DNA of 43,053 nt from Verrucomicrobia bacterium ADurb.Bin006 (GTDB lineage: Bacteria; Verrucomicrobiota; Verrucomicrobiia; Limisphaerales; J093). The DNA is taken from assembly GCA_002071485.1 (NCBI GenBank), contig MWFF01000185.1:1-43053 (forward strand). The letters are read 5' to 3'. The position numbers and the translations under genes are program-made. Below the pieces are notes generated by a model, which did not search any database, was not told where the DNA came from, and saw only the letters and a program-made list of their open reading frames with translations. The number at the start of each line of letters is the position of its first letter. Position 1 is the first letter of the stretch. Positions 1-9,383 of the stretch are shown here, piece after piece.

Positions 1-58
1 AGCTCATTGTCAACAAAAAACCTGCATGTACACACACTTTTTTCACACTTTCAGAAAA

Positions 59-3000
59 TTAGGCGAGGATCAGGGTGATCACATTGCCCTTGCGGTTGAC
101 GGCGTGGACCAAGTGATGCCACTTGCCATCATTGATGCTTCCGTCGGGTCCGTAGACCTGGGCGATGCCATTCAGGCTGAAGGACCAGCCGCCCCTTTCA
201 TACGAGGGCGCGAAGGTGAGGCCGGGACTGCCATAGGCGTTGGTTGCGCTGCACAGGATCGGCAGGTCGCCGGGGAGCGCCCCCTGCGGCATCCGCACCC
301 AGTAGGCCACGGAGAAATCGACGTCCGTGCCAAACCGCAGGTCGGCGGGCGCGCCGAGCGTGACATAGTTGTACGTCGAGGTGTCCGTGTCGGTGTTGTA
401 GTGCAAGGCCTGGCCGATCAGGCCGGCCACCATGGTCGGGGCGCCGACGGCGGTTCCGTCGTTGTTGCGGCCCGAAGCGTCCTTGGTGTCGCCGTCGAAC
501 TTCATGTGGAGGACCAGGTCTTTGGTAGCGTTCCACGAGGCCGGTGCGGGCGGCAGGACGGTGAGGGTGGCGATTCGGCTGAGGACTTCGCCGAGTCTGT
601 TGCTGGCGCGGACGTAGTATTCGTCGGGGCCACTGGGAGTGCTCGATGCGGTGACGGTGTAGGATGCGTTGGTGGCGCCCTCGATCGCAGCACCGTTCTT
701 GAACCACTGGTAGGCAATCGGGAAACTGCCGTCGGCCTGAGACTCGAAGGTCACGCTGGCGGACGGGAGTACGGCCTGAGTGACCGGTTCACGGTTGAAG
801 AACGGTTTGGTGCTGGGATAGAGGGCAGCCTGATAGTGAGCGAGGATGCGCTCTTCGGTCAGGGCCTTGTCGTAGACCGCCACTTCGTCGATCTCGCCAG
901 TCCAGAACACGTTCTCGCCGCCGACAACGGGGTCATAGGCGCCGATGCGAAGCGGGGTGTTGCGATTGCGCGAGTGATCGATGTAGGCATTGCCGTCCCA
1001 GACGCCGTTGACATAGGTGCGATGACCTCCAGAACTCGAGTAGAGGATCACGAAGTGCATCCACTTGCCGGCTTGGGCGCCACCCGCGCCGGAGGAACGC
1101 ACCTTGACTCCGGCATCGAGGTCACCGTAGCCATCGCCGCTGCGCCAGGCTGCGCCGTCCTTCCAAAGAACCAGCCCGTACTGAGGCCGGAACGAGGACA
1201 GCGGGGAAAGGAACTTGGTTGTGTCATCGGTTCGGACCCAGCATTCATAGGTGTAATCGCCCGTGGTGACCGGGGGCGGATAGGTTTCGCCCCAGGCCTG
1301 ATCGGTGTGCAGGAAGGTGGCAGCCGTATTATCGTTGCCGGCCAAGGCTCCCGGGGCGCCGAGCGTCACCGGTGTCCCGAGCCGATTGGTATAATACCCG
1401 TCGAAACGGCCGGTGGCGTCGAGCATCAGCTCAGCGTCGGCAGGATCGTCCATGCGAAACCAGGCGCGGGGCGCGTCGGCGGCGACCTCAGCCTCGTAGG
1501 AGCCGGCCGCCGGGGCGGCGATCGCGATGGTGGTCGAGGCGCTGTCGGTGGTGCCGACGGAGTTGCTCACCGTGACGAGGTAGGTGCCGGCATCGTCCGC
1601 GGTGATGTTGGACAGAACGAAGTCGGGGCCGGTAGCATCCTGAATGGGATTCCCGTTCTTCTTCCAGGTGTAGGTCAGGCCGCCGCCCACGGCGACCACG
1701 CCGAGCTTGATCGTTCCGCCCGGGTAGAGCGTGCGGTTGGCAACGGCGATGTCCTTGTAGAAACTCGGCGTCTCCTGATTCAGGACGTAGAGGCTGGCGG
1801 GAGCGCTGACGGCCTGGCCGAAGCTGTTATTGACAGCCACGGTGTAATCGCCGGCGTCTGACGCGGCGAGGTTTGGAATGGTGAGTGAACTCGAAGTCGC
1901 GTTGGCGATGGGCGTGCCATTCTTGCGCCAGGCGTAGGTCAGGTCCGGCGTGCCACCCGCATCTACGGTCAGGGTCACGGAGTCACCGGCATAGACCGGG
2001 TCGACCGGGGCCACGGGGTCGGCGAAAATCTTGGGCGCCAGGCTGCCGACGGCAGCGGCGTACTGGGTGTAGGTCTCGCCGATCGAGAGGGCGCGGCCGA
2101 AGATCGCGACCTCGTCCACGGAGCCGACGAATTTGCGTGGGGTTGTGGCGTTGTCGGTCGCGGGGTCCATGCCGATGTAGGTGCTCCCTTCGAATTCGAG
2201 CACGGCATGATTGATGTCGTAGCCTCGTCGCGTGATCGGCAAGTAATTCGGGTTGCTGGGCACGAAGAGAACGGCCTTGTCGGGGTGGACGATGAGGGCG
2301 ACGAAGTTCCACTCGCCGTCGGTCAGGGGCAGCTCGCTCTTCCAGTTGTAGGTGGCCATGTCGCCGTCCCAGTTGTAGCTGAGGTTCAGGCCCGCGACGG
2401 CATCCATCTTGAGACCGGCTGTGGTGCCGCTGGCGCCGATGGCCAGGCTGGCCCGATGGAATATAATGCCGGCGTGCTCGGCCTGCGCCCCGCTGGGCTT
2501 GACCCAGCACGTAATGGTCACTCCGTTGGTGTTCAGATCGAGAGGGGGGACCTGGACAAAACCGCCGGTCGTGAACTGAAAGGCCTTGTTGCCCGCTTCG
2601 AAACCGGGGCCGGTCGGTCCGGCCACGGCCACGGTCGTGGGGGCGATGATTCTGGCGTCGGCGGCGCTGCCGAGCGTGCCCGCATTGACCGCAAAGGCGT
2701 CGCCTGCCTCGCTCAACCGCCAATACCCTTTGGGCGCGTCACCCTGGACGACCTGCTGGTAGGGCGTCGCGGGGGCGGCTGCGATGCCGGCCTCGTAGTG
2801 GGCGAGAATTCGTTCTGGCGACAGGGCGGTGGTGTAGACGGCGGCTTCGTCGATGCTGCCCTGGTAGTTCCAATAACCGGAGGCGCCATCGGCCCGGGCA
2901 CCGAAGGTCAGGGGGATCTCGGTGTTCGAGTTGCCGCGGGGCGTTGAAGTGAAGACAGTGGTCGCGCGCTCGATGCCATTCACGTAGATTTTGATATTCG

Positions 3001-3604
3001 TCCCGTCGTAGACCCCGACGACGTGGTACCACTGGTCAGTGCTCAAATCCATCGTGACGGCCGCGCCGCTCACGGCGGTCAGGCTGCTGTTGTTGTAATA
3101 GCGGAAGAGCCAGCCGTTGCCGCCAGTGAGGGTGGTGTCGCCCTGGTAGAAGAGCCAGCCGTTGCGCTGCGCCGGTGGGCCCGTGATGAAGTCGACCGAG
3201 GCCGCCGGGCACGCGAGCTCGTTGGTCTGGCCCGGTTTGGCCCAGAACTCGACGCTGATGGCAGTCTCCGAGTTCCAGGCTTCGTTCCATGGGATGCGGA
3301 CGCGGTTGCCTTCGGCGCCCGGCATATAAACGGCGAGGTTCGACGGATCGCTGACAATGGCGCCGGCCACAGCCCGCTCGACGCCGTTGCGGAACTCGCC
3401 GTTGCCGGCGGCGCCGACGCTGCCGATGTTCACCGCCTGAAGCGTGAGGGGCGGCGGAGCCGTGGTTTCGTTCAGTCGGTAATACGCGGCGGGCCCCTGT
3501 GAAAGGACGGTGCCGGGGTAATCCGCGCGGGCGGACACAACGGCCACCGCCGTCAACAGAGCGGCCCAGGTGATTTTGAGTTTTGGAAGTTTCATTAGTT
3601 TCAC
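59..3604 (-). CDS. Secreted multi-domain LamG/Ig-like repeat protein, C-terminally truncated
   Basis: A 1181-residue secreted protein. It begins with a signal peptide (KITWAALLTAVAVVSARA, about residues 10-27). Concanavalin-like LamG units sit at about 85-275, 290-520, 705-935 and from 1035 on, each carrying the typical 'W.h.v.v.d....iyvnG' and 'G.iDEvavy..aLs.e.i..hY' signatures. Ig-like modules lie at about 525-612, 615-700 and 940-1025 ('Y.W.kNG..i..at....t...a.daG.Y.v...N..G'). Such proteins bind carbohydrate or cell-surface ligands, but no catalytic domain is visible. The last LamG unit stops just after 'GKWHHLVHAVNRKG', before the expected 'YlDG' strand, so about half a domain and any sorting domain are missing. 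The 58 bases beyond the stop are AT-rich, unlike the gene. The start is the ATG that puts the signal peptide first. Function is inferred only from domains. Confidence 0.85.
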   Translation of the reverse strand: MKLMKLPKLKITWAALLTAVAVVSARADYPGTVLSQGPAAYYRLNETTAPPPLTLQAVNIGSVGAAGNGEFRNGVERAVAGAIVSDPSNLAVYMPGAEGNRVRIPWNEAWNSETAISVEFWAKPGQTNELACPAASVDFITGPPAQRNGWLFYQGDTTLTGGNGWLFRYYNNSSLTAVSGAAVTMDLSTDQWYHVVGVYDGTNIKIYVNGIERATTVFTSTPRGNSNTEIPLTFGARADGASGYWNYQGSIDEAAVYTTALSPERILAHYEAGIAAAPATPYQQVVQGDAPKGYWRLSEAGDAFAVNAGTLGSAADARIIAPTTVAVAGPTGPGFEAGNKAFQFTTGGFVQVPPLDLNTNGVTITCWVKPSGAQAEHAGIIFHRASLAIGASGTTAGLKMDAVAGLNLSYNWDGDMATYNWKSELPLTDGEWNFVALIVHPDKAVLFVPSNPNYLPITRRGYDINHAVLEFEGSTYIGMDPATDNATTPRKFVGSVDEVAIFGRALSIGETYTQYAAAVGSLAPKIFADPVAPVDPVYAGDSVTLTVDAGGTPDLTYAWRKNGTPIANATSSSLTIPNLAASDAGDYTVAVNNSFGQAVSAPASLYVLNQETPSFYKDIAVANRTLYPGGTIKLGVVAVGGGLTYTWKKNGNPIQDATGPDFVLSNITADDAGTYLVTVSNSVGTTDSASTTIAIAAPAAGSYEAEVAADAPRAWFRMDDPADAELMLDATGRFDGYYTNRLGTPVTLGAPGALAGNDNTAATFLHTDQAWGETYPPPVTTGDYTYECWVRTDDTTKFLSPLSSFRPQYGLVLWKDGAAWRSGDGYGDLDAGVKVRSSGAGGAQAGKWMHFVILYSSSGGHRTYVNGVWDGNAYIDHSRNRNTPLRIGAYDPVVGGENVFWTGEIDEVAVYDKALTEERILAHYQAALYPSTKPFFNREPVTQAVLPSASVTFESQADGSFPIAYQWFKNGAAIEGATNASYTVTASSTPSGPDEYYVRASNRLGEVLSRIATLTVLPPAPASWNATKDLVLHMKFDGDTKDASGRNNDGTAVGAPTMVAGLIGQALHYNTDTDTSTYNYVTLGAPADLRFGTDVDFSVAYWVRMPQGALPGDLPILCSATNAYGSPGLTFAPSYERGGWSFSLNGIAQVYGPDGSINDGKWHHLVHAVNRKGNVITLILA

Positions 3605-3608
3605 TTTC

Positions 3609-3625
3609 TTGAGTTATTGACTCAA
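3609..3625. promoter_or_regulatory. Small inverted repeat next to the LamG gene start
   Basis: TTGAGT-TATTG-ACTCAA is a perfect 6-bp inverted repeat ending 5 bases before the ATG of the LamG/Ig gene (minus strand). It overlaps the place where a ribosome binding site would be, so it could be an operator or a leader hairpin. No strong Shine-Dalgarno sequence is seen there; the best is AAGAAAG. Role inferred from position only. Confidence 0.3.
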
Positions 3626-3798
3626 CAGTCCGCTTTTAGCAGAGGCGAACCGGGCGAATCGAGAGAAAAAGCAGCAACTTGTCTCTCCGCGAGCGGTTGG
3701 GACCGCAGACGGGCAAAGTCGCGTTTCTCCTGCACAATCTCGGAGGGCAGGCCGCCTGTGGGCACGCCGGCCGATCAACGCCGATGTCTGCTCCGCGG

Positions 3799-3838
3799 GC
3801 CGGGTCGCCTGCCTGCCGGCAGGCAGGCCTGACCCGGC
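3799..3838. repeat. REP-like palindrome in the 3605-3889 gap
   Basis: A near-perfect palindrome with arms GCCGGGTC and GACCCGGC flanking the 22-base perfect palindrome at 3807-3828, with a 2-base bulge. It has no T-run on either side, so it is not a standard intrinsic terminator and looks more like a REP-type intergenic repeat. The rest of the 3605-3889 gap holds no supportable gene; it lies between the LamG gene start and the 3' end of the rluA-like gene. Confidence 0.6.
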
Positions 3839-3889
3839 GCCTGTGCGGTTCTCGATGTCAGACTCGGACCGGAATGGCTTGGGCAGGTT

Positions 3890-4693
3890 TCAGGCCGCGG
3901 GCGCGAACTGGCGCAGGTACTTCACGGCCACACGGAGGTCCTTGGGCCATGGGGAGACAATCTCGATGTTCTCCCCGGTCACCGGATGAGGGAGATTGAG
4001 GCTTGCCGCATGCAGCGCCACGCGTCCCATGAGTGGACGCTCCTGACGGCCTGGTTTCAAGCGATAGGCGCGCTTGAGGCGCGAGAGCCACAGCGGCTGG
4101 CCGCCGTAGAGTGAATCGCCGACAATGGGCAGGCGTTGCGACCACAGATGCGCGCGGATTTGATGGCTGCGGTTGGTGTGCGGCGAGCACCGCAAGAGGG
4201 TGTACCCCACAAACGATTCCTCGACCAGGCAGGCCGTGATCGATTTCTTGCCTCGTTGGGCGTCCACGCGCATTCGTCCCGGCTGGCGGGGATCGGGAGC
4301 CAGCTTGGCGATGATATCGAAAGCGGCTTTGGCTGGGGCGCGCTGGACCAGGGCGACGAAGGTCTTGGCCGGCGTCCCGCTGCCAAGGTGATTGGCCAGT
4401 GTGATCAGAATCTGCTTGCTCTTGGCGAGGAGGAGCACGCCAGAGGTGTCGGCATCGAGCCGATCCGCATGAGCGAGGTAGGCGAGACCGCGCGTTCTTG
4501 CCCATGGAGCGCCTGCTCGAATGCCCGCATGAAGCAGGGCCATCAGGTTGGGGCGGGCCGGTTCATTCCGATCGGGCGAGGTGAGGAGTCCGGCCGGTTT
4601 GTCGAGCGCCAGCAGGGAATCGTCTTCGAAGAGGACCGGGATTTCCCAGTACTCGTGGGTGGACCGCGATGAGAGCTTGATTGGACTGGTCAT
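3890..4693 (-). CDS. RluA-family pseudouridine synthase
   Basis: A 267-residue RNA pseudouridine synthase of the RluA/RluD family, which isomerises uridine in rRNA or tRNA. The N-terminal 'LLALDKPAGLLTSP' (about 27-40) is the usual first motif. The catalytic motif is 'HADRLDADTSGVLLLAKS', with the expected catalytic Asp at about residue 80. Downstream motifs 'HQIRAH' and 'PIVGDSLYGG' also fit. There is no S4 domain. The protein starts at ATG 4693, 9 bases after the stop of the upstream SurA/PpiD-like gene on the same strand, so the two are probably co-transcribed. The target uridine cannot be told from sequence. Confidence 0.92.
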   Translation of the reverse strand: MTSPIKLSSRSTHEYWEIPVLFEDDSLLALDKPAGLLTSPDRNEPARPNLMALLHAGIRAGAPWARTRGLAYLAHADRLDADTSGVLLLAKSKQILITLANHLGSGTPAKTFVALVQRAPAKAAFDIIAKLAPDPRQPGRMRVDAQRGKKSITACLVEESFVGYTLLRCSPHTNRSHQIRAHLWSQRLPIVGDSLYGGQPLWLSRLKRAYRLKPGRQERPLMGRVALHAASLNLPHPVTGENIEIVSPWPKDLRVAVKYLRQFAPAA

Positions 4694-4702
4694 GCGAGAC
4701 GG

Positions 4703-6376
4703 CTAATCCGTCTCCTCTTTGGCCAAGCCGGTATCGATGCGACTTTGTTCGACCTGTTTGCGGAACCAGTCGTTGAAGGCCTGGTATTCCGAGGTTTGCC
4801 GCAGTTTGGCCAGGTATCCGGGCAGCTCTTCCTTGAGTTCAGCGTCGGTGACTGGCACCCGTTCCTTGACATAAAGGACCATACCGCCATCGCGTGTGCT
4901 GATTGCGTCGGTTGGCCTGCCGGCATCGAGCGTGCGCACCGCCCGGCGCGCCTGGTTCAGATCGACCTGCCGGTCCCAATTGGGCACCGGGCCCGAGGCG
5001 ACTCCGAACTTGGGCAGGGCGATTGGAGTCAAACCCGCCTCGGCGTGGATGGCGGCCCAGGTCTTGCCTTGCGCCAATCCATTGGTCAGTTGAATCACGA
5101 AATTCGTGCAGGCCTCGCGCGCCAGCCGCACGGCCTGGTCCTGGATGTACTCCTGTTCGACGCGCGTCCGAATGTCTTCCAACGCGGGGATTTGGCTCGG
5201 GATGCGTTGCTTGAGCGCAATCAGATAAACCGCGTCTTCGCCGCGGATGGGAGAGAGTGAGACGGGGTATTCGGGTGTCAGCTTAAAAGCCATGCTGACG
5301 AAATTCTCGCGCACTCGAAGCCCTTGCGGGGACTCGGTCTCGGCGAAGGGCTGGGTGAGGGCCGTGACCAGCCCCTTTTCGGCCGCCTGGGCGACGAAGG
5401 TGTCCGCGGTCAAATTGGTCATCGTCTCAAACGCACTGGCAAAGAGGGCGGCTGCCTTATGGGCCTCTGCGAGGGATTGCTGGCGCTGGGTTTGGTTGAG
5501 GATTCGTTCCTTGGCCGCCTCGGGTGCCATGACCTGTCCGTTGGTGTCGACAAAGGCGTTGGGATTGCTCGACAGGTAGATGCGCTCGATTTCGGCGGCC
5601 AGGTTTGTGCGTCGGGCCAGGGCAGCCTCGGCCTGCGCCAGATAATTCGTCACGTCGAAGCGCAGGTAGTGCAACTGGACGCGGTCAGGGGTGCGATAGA
5701 CGCTCAGTCGATTCGAATAGAACTGGCCGATGGCCGCGGGATCCAACTGGACGCTGGCGATGTGGTTCGACGCGGGAAAGACCACAGCCTCCGCGACGAT
5801 CTTCTCGTTTTCCTCCTGAAACAGCTCGGTCGCCTGGCGCGGCGTGATCAGCTTGCCCGGAAGTCCTGCAATCTCGGCCAGGTGGTTGATGCCGATATCG
5901 CGGCGGATGAAGCCCTGGAGGGCCTGTTCGGACACTCCGTGGCGTTGGCGGAGTTCGGCGACGAAGTTGTCGTATTTCGCCTTGGCCGTGGCTGGCTGGT
6001 CGCCGCCGAAATTGTCGATGATCCACTGGGCCACCGCCGATTCGCTGACCTGGATGTTGAGAGCATCGAGCCGATCGATCAACACCAGGCGGTTCTGCGT
6101 CTCCTGTCCAACATTGAAGCCCATTCGCCGCGCGTCCGCATCGTCCGGCCATGAGCCGAACCTCAGGAAGTAAGAAAGGCGGACATCGCCGAGCGCATCG
6201 ATGTACTGCTGTCGGGAGATCGGGCGCCCGTTGAGCGTCCCGAACTGGGATCGCCTGCCGCCTCCCCCGCGGCCCTGTCTGGCCATGGGCGTGAAGTAAA
6301 TGACAAAGCTGACGATGACCGCGGCGATAATGAAGCCCCACAGCCAAGTCTGATGTTTACGAATCGCGGCAAACAT
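4703..6376 (-). CDS. Membrane-anchored SurA/PpiD-type chaperone (probable peptidyl-prolyl isomerase)
   Basis: 557 residues. One N-terminal membrane helix (TWLWGFIIAAVIVSFVIYF, about 9-27) follows a short cytoplasmic start, as in PpiD. Next comes a SurA_N/PpiD-type helical region with 'FGTLNGRPISRQQYIDAL' at about 43-60. Two further signs are 'VQLHYLRFDVTNY' and a C-terminal stretch 'TRDGGMVLYVKERVPVT' like that at the end of parvulin/SurA domains. The rotamase domain is divergent and I cannot place its active site, so this may be chiefly a periplasmic folding chaperone. It faces the periplasm by analogy with PpiD. It is the first gene of a probable two-gene unit with the downstream pseudouridine synthase, and it is divergent from the GH127 gene. 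Confidence 0.8.
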   Translation of the reverse strand: MFAAIRKHQTWLWGFIIAAVIVSFVIYFTPMARQGRGGGGRRSQFGTLNGRPISRQQYIDALGDVRLSYFLRFGSWPDDADARRMGFNVGQETQNRLVLIDRLDALNIQVSESAVAQWIIDNFGGDQPATAKAKYDNFVAELRQRHGVSEQALQGFIRRDIGINHLAEIAGLPGKLITPRQATELFQEENEKIVAEAVVFPASNHIASVQLDPAAIGQFYSNRLSVYRTPDRVQLHYLRFDVTNYLAQAEAALARRTNLAAEIERIYLSSNPNAFVDTNGQVMAPEAAKERILNQTQRQQSLAEAHKAAALFASAFETMTNLTADTFVAQAAEKGLVTALTQPFAETESPQGLRVRENFVSMAFKLTPEYPVSLSPIRGEDAVYLIALKQRIPSQIPALEDIRTRVEQEYIQDQAVRLAREACTNFVIQLTNGLAQGKTWAAIHAEAGLTPIALPKFGVASGPVPNWDRQVDLNQARRAVRTLDAGRPTDAISTRDGGMVLYVKERVPVTDAELKEELPGYLAKLRQTSEYQAFNDWFRKQVEQSRIDTGLAKEETD

Positions 6377-6531
6377 AGGTCAAAGCAAAGCGACAACGTA
6401 TCCGCCGCGCAAGCTGACGGTCAAACGCAAAAGCAACGCCCTGCAATCGGCGAATCTGCTTGACGCTCCCCGGCGAGCGTTCTACCGATGCCCGCGACAA
6501 ACACACTGCCGTGTTGGTGTTGACTCAACTC

Positions 6532-8943
6532 ATGAACCCGATCGCTGACCGTTGTTCTCTCGCCTTGTGTGCCGGCCTGATGCTCGCCGGGCCATGCGCC
6601 CAGCCGATCGCGGCGGGCGAGGCCGTCGCCTTGCCGAAGCTGCGCGCCGTGCCGTTCACCGACGTTGTTATTGCCGATTCGTTCTGGGCGCCCCGGCGAG
6701 CGACCAATCGCCTTGCCTCGATCCCCGCCAATCTGGCCATGCTCGAGAAATCCGGCAATCTCCGGAACTTCGAACTGGCGGGCGCCGGTGCGACGAACGG
6801 GTACACGGGCCCCGTGTTTATGGATTCGGACCTTTACAAGGCACTCGAGGCGGCGTCCTGCTCCCTGGCCACGGACCCCGACCCCGAATTGGCGCGGCGG
6901 CTCGACGGCATCATCGCCGCCATTGCCAAGGCCCAGCGACCGGATGGTTATCTCAACACCTACTTCACGGTGAAGGAGCCGAATCTCCGGTGGGCGAATC
7001 TTCGGGATTGGCACGAATTGTACTGCGCCGGCCACCTGTTCGAGGCCGCCGTCGCCCATTTCCAGGCCACCGGCAAGCGCGACCTGCTCGATGTCGCCAT
7101 CCGATTCGCCGATCACATCGATGCCCTGTTCGGCGAGGGCCCGGGCAAACGGATGGGATACCCGGGTCATCCTGAAATCGAACTGGCGCTGGTCAAGCTC
7201 TGGCGCGTGACGGGAGAGCGCCGGTATTTCAATCTCGCCAGATTCTTTGTCGAGAATCGGGGACGGCGCTTTTTTGCCGAGGAACACAAAACGCCCCTCG
7301 ACCGCTACGACGGCACCTACTGGCAGGATGACATGCCGATCCTCGAACACCGCAACATCAAGGGCCATGCGGTCCGGGCGGCCTACCTCATGAGCGGCGC
7401 CACCGATGTGGCCGCCGAGACGTCGGATCCGGGTCTCCTGCGCATGCTGGGGCGCGTCTGGCGCAACACTAGCCAAAAGAACATGTACCTGACCGGCGGC
7501 ATTGGCCCTTCGAGTCATAACGAAGGATTCACCACCGACTACGACCTGCCCAACGCGACTGCGTACCAGGAGACCTGCGCGTCGGTGGCGCTGGCGCAGT
7601 GGAATTATCGGTTGGCTCTGCTCTATGGCGATGCCCGCTATGCCGATGTTCTCGAACGATCACTCTACAACGGCGTGTTGGCAGGGGTCTCGCTCGATGG
7701 AACCCTCTTTTTTTACGTCAACCCTCTCGCCAGCTCCGGCACCCACCACCGATCGCCGTGGTTCGGTTGCGCCTGTTGCCCGCCGAATGTGGCCCGAACC
7801 CTGGCCTCCCTGGGCGGCTATGCCTATGCGGCGTCCGATCAGTCGCTTTGGGTGAATCTCTACATTCAGGGATCCGCCAAAGCCACCCTCGGAGGCAGCC
7901 CCGTCAAACTCGAGGTGGCGACCGAGTATCCCTGGGAGGGGCGGGTCACGCTGCGTCCGGAGCTTCCTTCGCCCTGCCGCTTCGAGCTGCGGCTGAGGGT
8001 GCCAGGATGGTGCGAGGGGGCGACCATTGCGGTCAATCAGCAGCCGGTGACGCCCTTGACCATCGAGAGAGGCTATGCCGTTTTGGCGCGCGAGTGGCGG
8101 ACCGGCGACACGGTGGATCTGAACCTGCCGATGCCCGTCCAGCGCATGGTGGCGCATCCGCTGGTGAAGGAGAATCGCGGCCTGGTCGCGCTTCAGCGGG
8201 GACCGCTGGTCTATTGCTTCGAGGCCTGCGATCACACCGAATCGCTCGCCTCCATTTCCGTCCCTGTCTCCGCCGAACTGGCAACCGTCCGATCCCCGCA
8301 CCTTCCGGGGGGCGTTGTCGGACTTCAGGGCACGGGCGAGATCGCCCCGGATCGGGTCTGGACCGGCCATCTCTACCAACCCTCCGTGCCGACCCGGCGG
8401 GTGCCTGTCACCGCAATCCCGTACTTTGCATGGGACAACCGGGCCGCAGGCGCTATGCGAGTGTGGCTTCCAATCGTCCCGCCCGTGCCTCTCGTCGGCG
8501 GACTCGAGACCCAGGCTGCCGTCGCCGTCTCGTTCGCCAACAGCAACAGTCAGCCGCAGGGGATCAATGACGGGCTCGAACCGAAGAAGTCGGACGAACA
8601 GCCGCCGGCCCTTTGCCATTGGTGGCCACACAAAAACCAGACCGAATGGGCCCAGTACACCTGGAGACAGCCGGTCAGAGTCTCCGGCGCCCGCGTCTAC
8701 TGGTTCGATGACACCGGACGCGGCGCCTGCCGGATTCCCGCCTCGTGGCGGATCGAGCATCTTGATGGCGAGCAGTGGAAGCCTGTAGCCGGGGTTTCGG
8801 AATACCCAATCAAACTCGATTCCTGGTGCGCCGTCGATTTCGAGCCAGTGACCACCACTGCGCTGCGTCTCGTTGTTCAACTCCAGGAACAATGGGCCGC
8901 GGGCGTCCACGAGTGGCAAGCGATCCCCGTCGAAGAGGACTGA
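6532..8943 (+). CDS. GH127 (DUF1680) glycoside hydrolase, beta-L-arabinofuranosidase-like
   Basis: About 803 residues. The frame is open from TTG 6460, but ATG 6532 puts a signal peptide (CSLALCAGLMLAGPCAQPIAA) at the N-terminus and is preferred. The (alpha/alpha)6 catalytic domain begins at 'VPFTDVVIADSFWAPRR'. The zinc/nucleophile cysteines of GH127 are present: 'ETCAS' supplies the Glu-x-Cys pair and 'GCACCPPN' the Cys-x-Cys-Cys, which matches the HypBA1-type active site. A C-terminal beta-sandwich from about residue 660 ('GARVYWFDDTGRGACRIP') resembles an F5/8-type carbohydrate-binding module. By family it releases L-arabinofuranose from plant glycans or glycoproteins; the exact substrate is unknown. 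It stands alone on the plus strand, 440 bases before the M14 peptidase gene. Confidence 0.9.
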   Translation: MNPIADRCSLALCAGLMLAGPCAQPIAAGEAVALPKLRAVPFTDVVIADSFWAPRRATNRLASIPANLAMLEKSGNLRNFELAGAGATNGYTGPVFMDSDLYKALEAASCSLATDPDPELARRLDGIIAAIAKAQRPDGYLNTYFTVKEPNLRWANLRDWHELYCAGHLFEAAVAHFQATGKRDLLDVAIRFADHIDALFGEGPGKRMGYPGHPEIELALVKLWRVTGERRYFNLARFFVENRGRRFFAEEHKTPLDRYDGTYWQDDMPILEHRNIKGHAVRAAYLMSGATDVAAETSDPGLLRMLGRVWRNTSQKNMYLTGGIGPSSHNEGFTTDYDLPNATAYQETCASVALAQWNYRLALLYGDARYADVLERSLYNGVLAGVSLDGTLFFYVNPLASSGTHHRSPWFGCACCPPNVARTLASLGGYAYAASDQSLWVNLYIQGSAKATLGGSPVKLEVATEYPWEGRVTLRPELPSPCRFELRLRVPGWCEGATIAVNQQPVTPLTIERGYAVLAREWRTGDTVDLNLPMPVQRMVAHPLVKENRGLVALQRGPLVYCFEACDHTESLASISVPVSAELATVRSPHLPGGVVGLQGTGEIAPDRVWTGHLYQPSVPTRRVPVTAIPYFAWDNRAAGAMRVWLPIVPPVPLVGGLETQAAVAVSFANSNSQPQGINDGLEPKKSDEQPPALCHWWPHKNQTEWAQYTWRQPVRVSGARVYWFDDTGRGACRIPASWRIEHLDGEQWKPVAGVSEYPIKLDSWCAVDFEPVTTTALRLVVQLQEQWAAGVHEWQAIPVEED

Positions 8944-9175
8944 GCGGACCCTCGTGCAGCGGGCTCATCCACCTCTTCGATCGGGGAGCAGGGCCCGTAG
9001 CCGCCAAGCACCGTGTTCACTTGCGATGGCGGGGGAGAAGATGCGCCCCCCGTCGGCCTTTTCCTCTTCATGAATTGGCGAGGGCAGGGCCGGCCGTGCA
9101 TCTGTGGTTTGTTGGTTGGAATGGAGTTTGCGCCGCGTGGGGGCACCCGACCCGATCACCGAGAGTATCCCTCCG

Positions 9176-9246
9176 GTGGGGCGACGTCCTCGTCGCCCGC
9201 AAGCACCATCGGCGACTGCCATGGTCGGGGACGAGGACGTTCCCAC
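9176..9246. repeat. Imperfect inverted repeat in the 8944-9383 gap
   Basis: The arms GTGGGGCGACGTCCTCGT (9176-9193) and ACGAGGACGTTCCCAC (9231-9246) are complementary apart from a small bulge. The 37-base spacer could itself fold. This GC-rich arm type looks like a dispersed intergenic repeat. The rest of the 440-base gap between the GH127 and M14 genes shows no supportable gene, although the frame of the downstream gene is open through part of it. Confidence 0.5.
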
Positions 9247-9383
9247 TCCTACGCCTTAGTGTGTCCGTCGCAGAGCACGGGCCCCGGAGCCCTCGCCGGG
9301 CGACTGAACGCCGGCATCAAACAGAGACACCACAAGGCCGGTCCCGAGTGACTTTCGAGTGGCGTCGGCGATTCTGCTTCGCC

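Noticed and set aside
26..1861. 611-residue plus-strand open frame
   Set aside because: It lies antisense to the LamG/Ig gene and has Gly/Val/Arg-rich low-complexity content typical of antisense frames in GC-rich DNA.
8775..9383. N-terminal 203 codons of the long M14 frame
   Set aside because: No homology-like pattern, overlaps the GH127 end and lies before a clear signal peptide.
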